Notes under the pieces: generated by a model | Databases searched by the model: none | The model's input: only the letters and a program-made list of their open reading frames with translations | Told to the model about the DNA's origin: nothing | NCBI GenBank assembly: GCA_024195265.1 | Contig: JAJLRJ010000014.1 | Span: 14,137,459-14,201,458, forward strand | Source of the DNA: Dendrophyllia cribrosa | Taxonomy: Eukaryota; Cnidaria; Anthozoa; Scleractinia; Dendrophylliidae | Direction of reading: 5' to 3' | Length of the DNA: 64,000 nt | Translations under genes and position numbers: made by a program | Shown: positions 63,001 through 64,000 of the stretch, one piece after another | How the letters are laid out: every line of letters begins with the position of its first letter | How positions within the stretch are numbered: the first letter of the stretch is position 1

Positions 63001-63468
63001 ATATAATTTTTTGTCGTGGGTGGCTAAAATCTAAAGGAACATTGTGACCTCCCTACTTTCAATATATTTCTAGAGTTTATACCAATGGTTATAATTTAAC
63101 ATTTTTTCTTTTTCTCTTTATCTTGTTCTCATTTTCTTTAATTTTAATTTTGCTTTTAGTGCCAATTACCACACAACCAGGTTTGTTAGTTTACGAATAC
63201 ATTTTTCATTATTCTTATCAGTAGTTTAGCCACATAGTAAAATAATAATACTAATTCAGCTAAATATATGTCTTACCCTGCCTTTTTTGTCCAAACATTC
63301 ACAGCAGTTCATGATGGTTAGTTAAAACCTAAAATAACGTCATGACCTCTATTTCATTTTCTACGGTTTTAAGTGAAGATTTGTTTCTTCACCTTATTTG
63401 TTATCCTGTCTTGTTCTAATTTCGTTTAATTTTTTTTTAAGCATCATCCTCTACAACTTCAAAACCAG
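56798..63468 (+). CDS. Secreted or membrane MRH-domain protein, mannose-6-phosphate-receptor-like, 3' end outside window
   Basis: Exons 56798-57000, 58049-58160, 59334-59455, 60981-61098, 62061-62118, 63160-63180, 63305-63316 and 63442-63468, all AG/GT with matching phases, giving at least 224 residues. A signal peptide (QFAVICILLAGFCCALGF) is followed by a Cys-rich domain with GFYISYTPCGDF, W-NLSIDSC, LTLKFRSPEGKHHSAIISLV and C-ND, then TSKCCC and a Ser/Thr/Pro stalk from microexons. The order fits an MRH lectin domain as in cation-dependent M6P receptor or Atg27-type proteins, which carry lysosomal cargo in Golgi/endosome membranes. The transmembrane segment would lie past the right edge. 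MRH membership is judged from motif spacing only. Confidence 0.7.
57424..57540. repeat. MITE fragment ending in a C run
   Basis: CGTAAGCGTGAGAGTGCCACC and GGGGGCATGCCC recall the element at 49663. Only one end is visible. It lies in MRH intron 1. Confidence 0.35.
58049..58160 (+). CDS. MRH gene exon 2
   Basis: It encodes FTVMDKDGFYISYTPCGDFS and GENKTGSKPCVKAS, two cysteines in MRH-like spacing. Acceptor TTCCAG|GTTTAC, donor CCTCA|GTAAGT. Confidence 0.82.
58770..58965. repeat. Retroelement 3'-end-like segment with conserved stem-loop
   Basis: CTGACGAAGGGCTAGCGCTC then GAAATGTCAG (58864-58893) folds as CTGAC/GTCAG closing a GGGC/GCTC hairpin with a purine internal loop. Similar GACGAA...CGAAACGTC stretches end several animal retroelements (recalled, not checked). 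It lies in MRH intron 2. Confidence 0.4.
59334..59455 (+). CDS. MRH gene exon 3
   Basis: It encodes VARWTNLSIDSCENLGTGAD through SNLTLKFR. Phase 0 in, 2 out; acceptor TTTAG|GTTGC, donor TTTAG|GTTAT. Confidence 0.8.
59470..60720. other. Pyrimidine-rich MRH intron 3, no gene
   Basis: More than 1 kb of C/T-biased plus strand (TTTCTTCCT, CCTCCC motifs) in the intron. The open frames here (Phe/Ser/Leu-rich) come from composition and lack splice support. Confidence 0.6.
60750..60775. repeat. G homopolymer
   Basis: A run of about 23 G in MRH intron 3. Others lie at 61219-61241 and 61635-61648, and as C runs at 42690-42707 and 60180-60195. Confidence 0.9.
60981..61098 (+). CDS. MRH gene exon 4
   Basis: It encodes SPEGKHHSAIISLVCNDTLA and KYVGTVNIPTDTY, like the RxxxVxxxCN strand of M6P receptors. 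Its last 30 bp and donor are repeated 66 bp downstream. Confidence 0.82.
61069..61200 (+). repeat. Tandem duplication, 66 bp x 2, across the MRH exon 4 donor
   Basis: Copy 1 (61069-61134) contains the last 30 bp of exon 4, its GTAAGT donor and 36 bp of intron; copy 2 (61135-61200) appears identical. The unit is 22 codons long. Confidence 0.93.
61260..61690. repeat. G-rich CTTATT repeats of the TAAGCC family
   Basis: GGGGGCTTATTAGAGA and similar motifs occur four times with G runs, the inverse of the AATAAGCCCCC motifs at 38211-38732. They are probably decayed copies of that element in MRH intron 4. Confidence 0.5.
62061..62118 (+). CDS. MRH gene exon 5
   Basis: It encodes YLALTSKCCCLGKCGSPPP, the final disulphide region. 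Phase 0 in, 1 out; acceptor CCACAG|TATCT, donor GCCAG|GTATG. Confidence 0.65.
63160..63180 (+). CDS. MRH gene microexon 6 (21 bp)
   Basis: It encodes VPITTQP with flanking split Gly codons, phase 1 both ends. Acceptor TTTTAG|TGCC, donor ACCAG|GTTTG. Confidence 0.55.
63305..63316 (+). CDS. MRH gene microexon 7 (12 bp)
   Basis: It encodes AVHD between split Gly codons, phase 1 both ends. Acceptor TTCACAG|CAG, donor GATG|GTTAGT. Too short to be certain. Confidence 0.4.
63442..63468 (+). CDS. MRH gene microexon 8 (27 bp)
   Basis: It encodes ASSSTTSKP between split Gly codons, phase 1 both ends. Acceptor TTTTTTTTAAG|CATC, donor ACCAG|GTTTG, the same donor as microexon 6. Confidence 0.5.
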
Positions 63469-63562
63469 GTTTGTTTTACCCTTTCTGTTAATTCAACCGT
63501 GACTCTTACATATTTTTTTAAATAAATGTTTGTAACACAGAAACTAACATATTCAAATATTT

Positions 63563-63830
63563 TAGTATATACTAAAACAGTGGAAAGCGTTGTTGGCGCG
63601 CTCTGATTGGCTACTGAAACTCGTGATAACAAACTTGCACTCTTCACCTCCAAGCTCCTCCAAGCAAATTTCAGTCATTTGTGCGTGAAAATTGTAATCG
63701 TTGACAGGAATAAATAAGTTAAAAATCATCATTTTCGTGCTATATTATCTCACTGTTTTAGTATGGACTAAAACTGCTATTCACCTCAATGTCGGTGGAT
63801 TGTGGTGGATATATCCAGTGTGCGTACACT
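63563..63830. mobile_element. AGTATATACT-type MITE, copy 3
   Basis: Begins TTTTAGTATATACTAAAACA and has GTTGGCGCGCTCTGATTGGC and CACTGTTTTAGTATGGACT. It lies in the last visible intron of the MRH gene. Confidence 0.75.
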
Positions 63831-64000
63831 CGCGAACTGTAGAGAAAAGGTGTAATGGATTGTTGGGTGCTCTCAAAAGTTTTTTTTTGTTATGTCTTTG
63901 GTTTATCTTCGGAAGTACATAATTGGATGATGCTCCGATCTTTGAGACGTGCTCCGACGCTCTTGAGTGACCTTCTGAAGCCTTCGTTGCCCGAGGGCAG

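Overview
The window is animal nuclear DNA and looks like an anthozoan cnidarian, most likely a stony coral. It is AT-rich and intron-rich, with GT-AG introns, animal gene families (a cilia protein, GCN2 kinase, a secreted lectin-type receptor) and a dense load of small inverted-repeat transposons. The taxon call is inference. Three protein-coding genes can be reconstructed exon by exon, and splice phases agree at every junction except one frameshift.

Left part, 1-24733: the 5' half of CFAP70 (axonemal cilia protein) on the minus strand. Twelve exons encode about 447 residues, and the gene runs off the left edge. Its last visible intron holds more than 7 kb of minisatellite (1-2710 and 4631-7190), interrupted by a 1920-bp inverted-repeat transposon at 2711-4630. 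Other introns hold many inverted-repeat elements: a Harbinger remnant, a 1.6-kb element with a nested hAT-like MITE, a TTAA-flanked element and a large foldback. A good RFX X-box lies 131 bp upstream of the CFAP70 start codon.

Middle, 24734-31335: an intergenic stretch with a decayed hAT (DUF4371 type) transposon inserted in an old LINE fragment, several MITEs and a roughly 140-bp poly-C tract.

Centre and right, 31336-56206: a complete GCN2 (EIF2AK4) gene on the minus strand, 20 exons and about 1663 codons. RWD, pseudokinase, eIF2alpha kinase, HisRS-like and C-terminal domains are all recognisable. One net single-base shift lies in the largest exon, within the HisRS-like part. Introns contain MITEs, a tyrosine-recombinase fragment, a LINE tail, a tRNA-derived SINE and several minisatellites.

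Right edge, 56798-64000: a plus-strand gene divergent from GCN2, starting 592 bp away. It encodes a signal peptide and an MRH (mannose-6-phosphate-receptor-like) lumenal domain, followed by at least three in-phase microexons of 21, 12 and 27 bp for a Ser/Thr/Pro stalk. It runs off the right edge. An M-box (TCACGTGA) lies about 60 bp upstream of its start.

The genes do not form a pathway. The most unusual structure is tandem amplification at exon-intron junctions: a CFAP70 acceptor and the first codons of its exon repeated about six times in the intron, a 66-bp duplication of an exon end plus donor in the MRH gene, and a minisatellite abutting a GCN2 acceptor. I did not find a convincing new multi-gene system.
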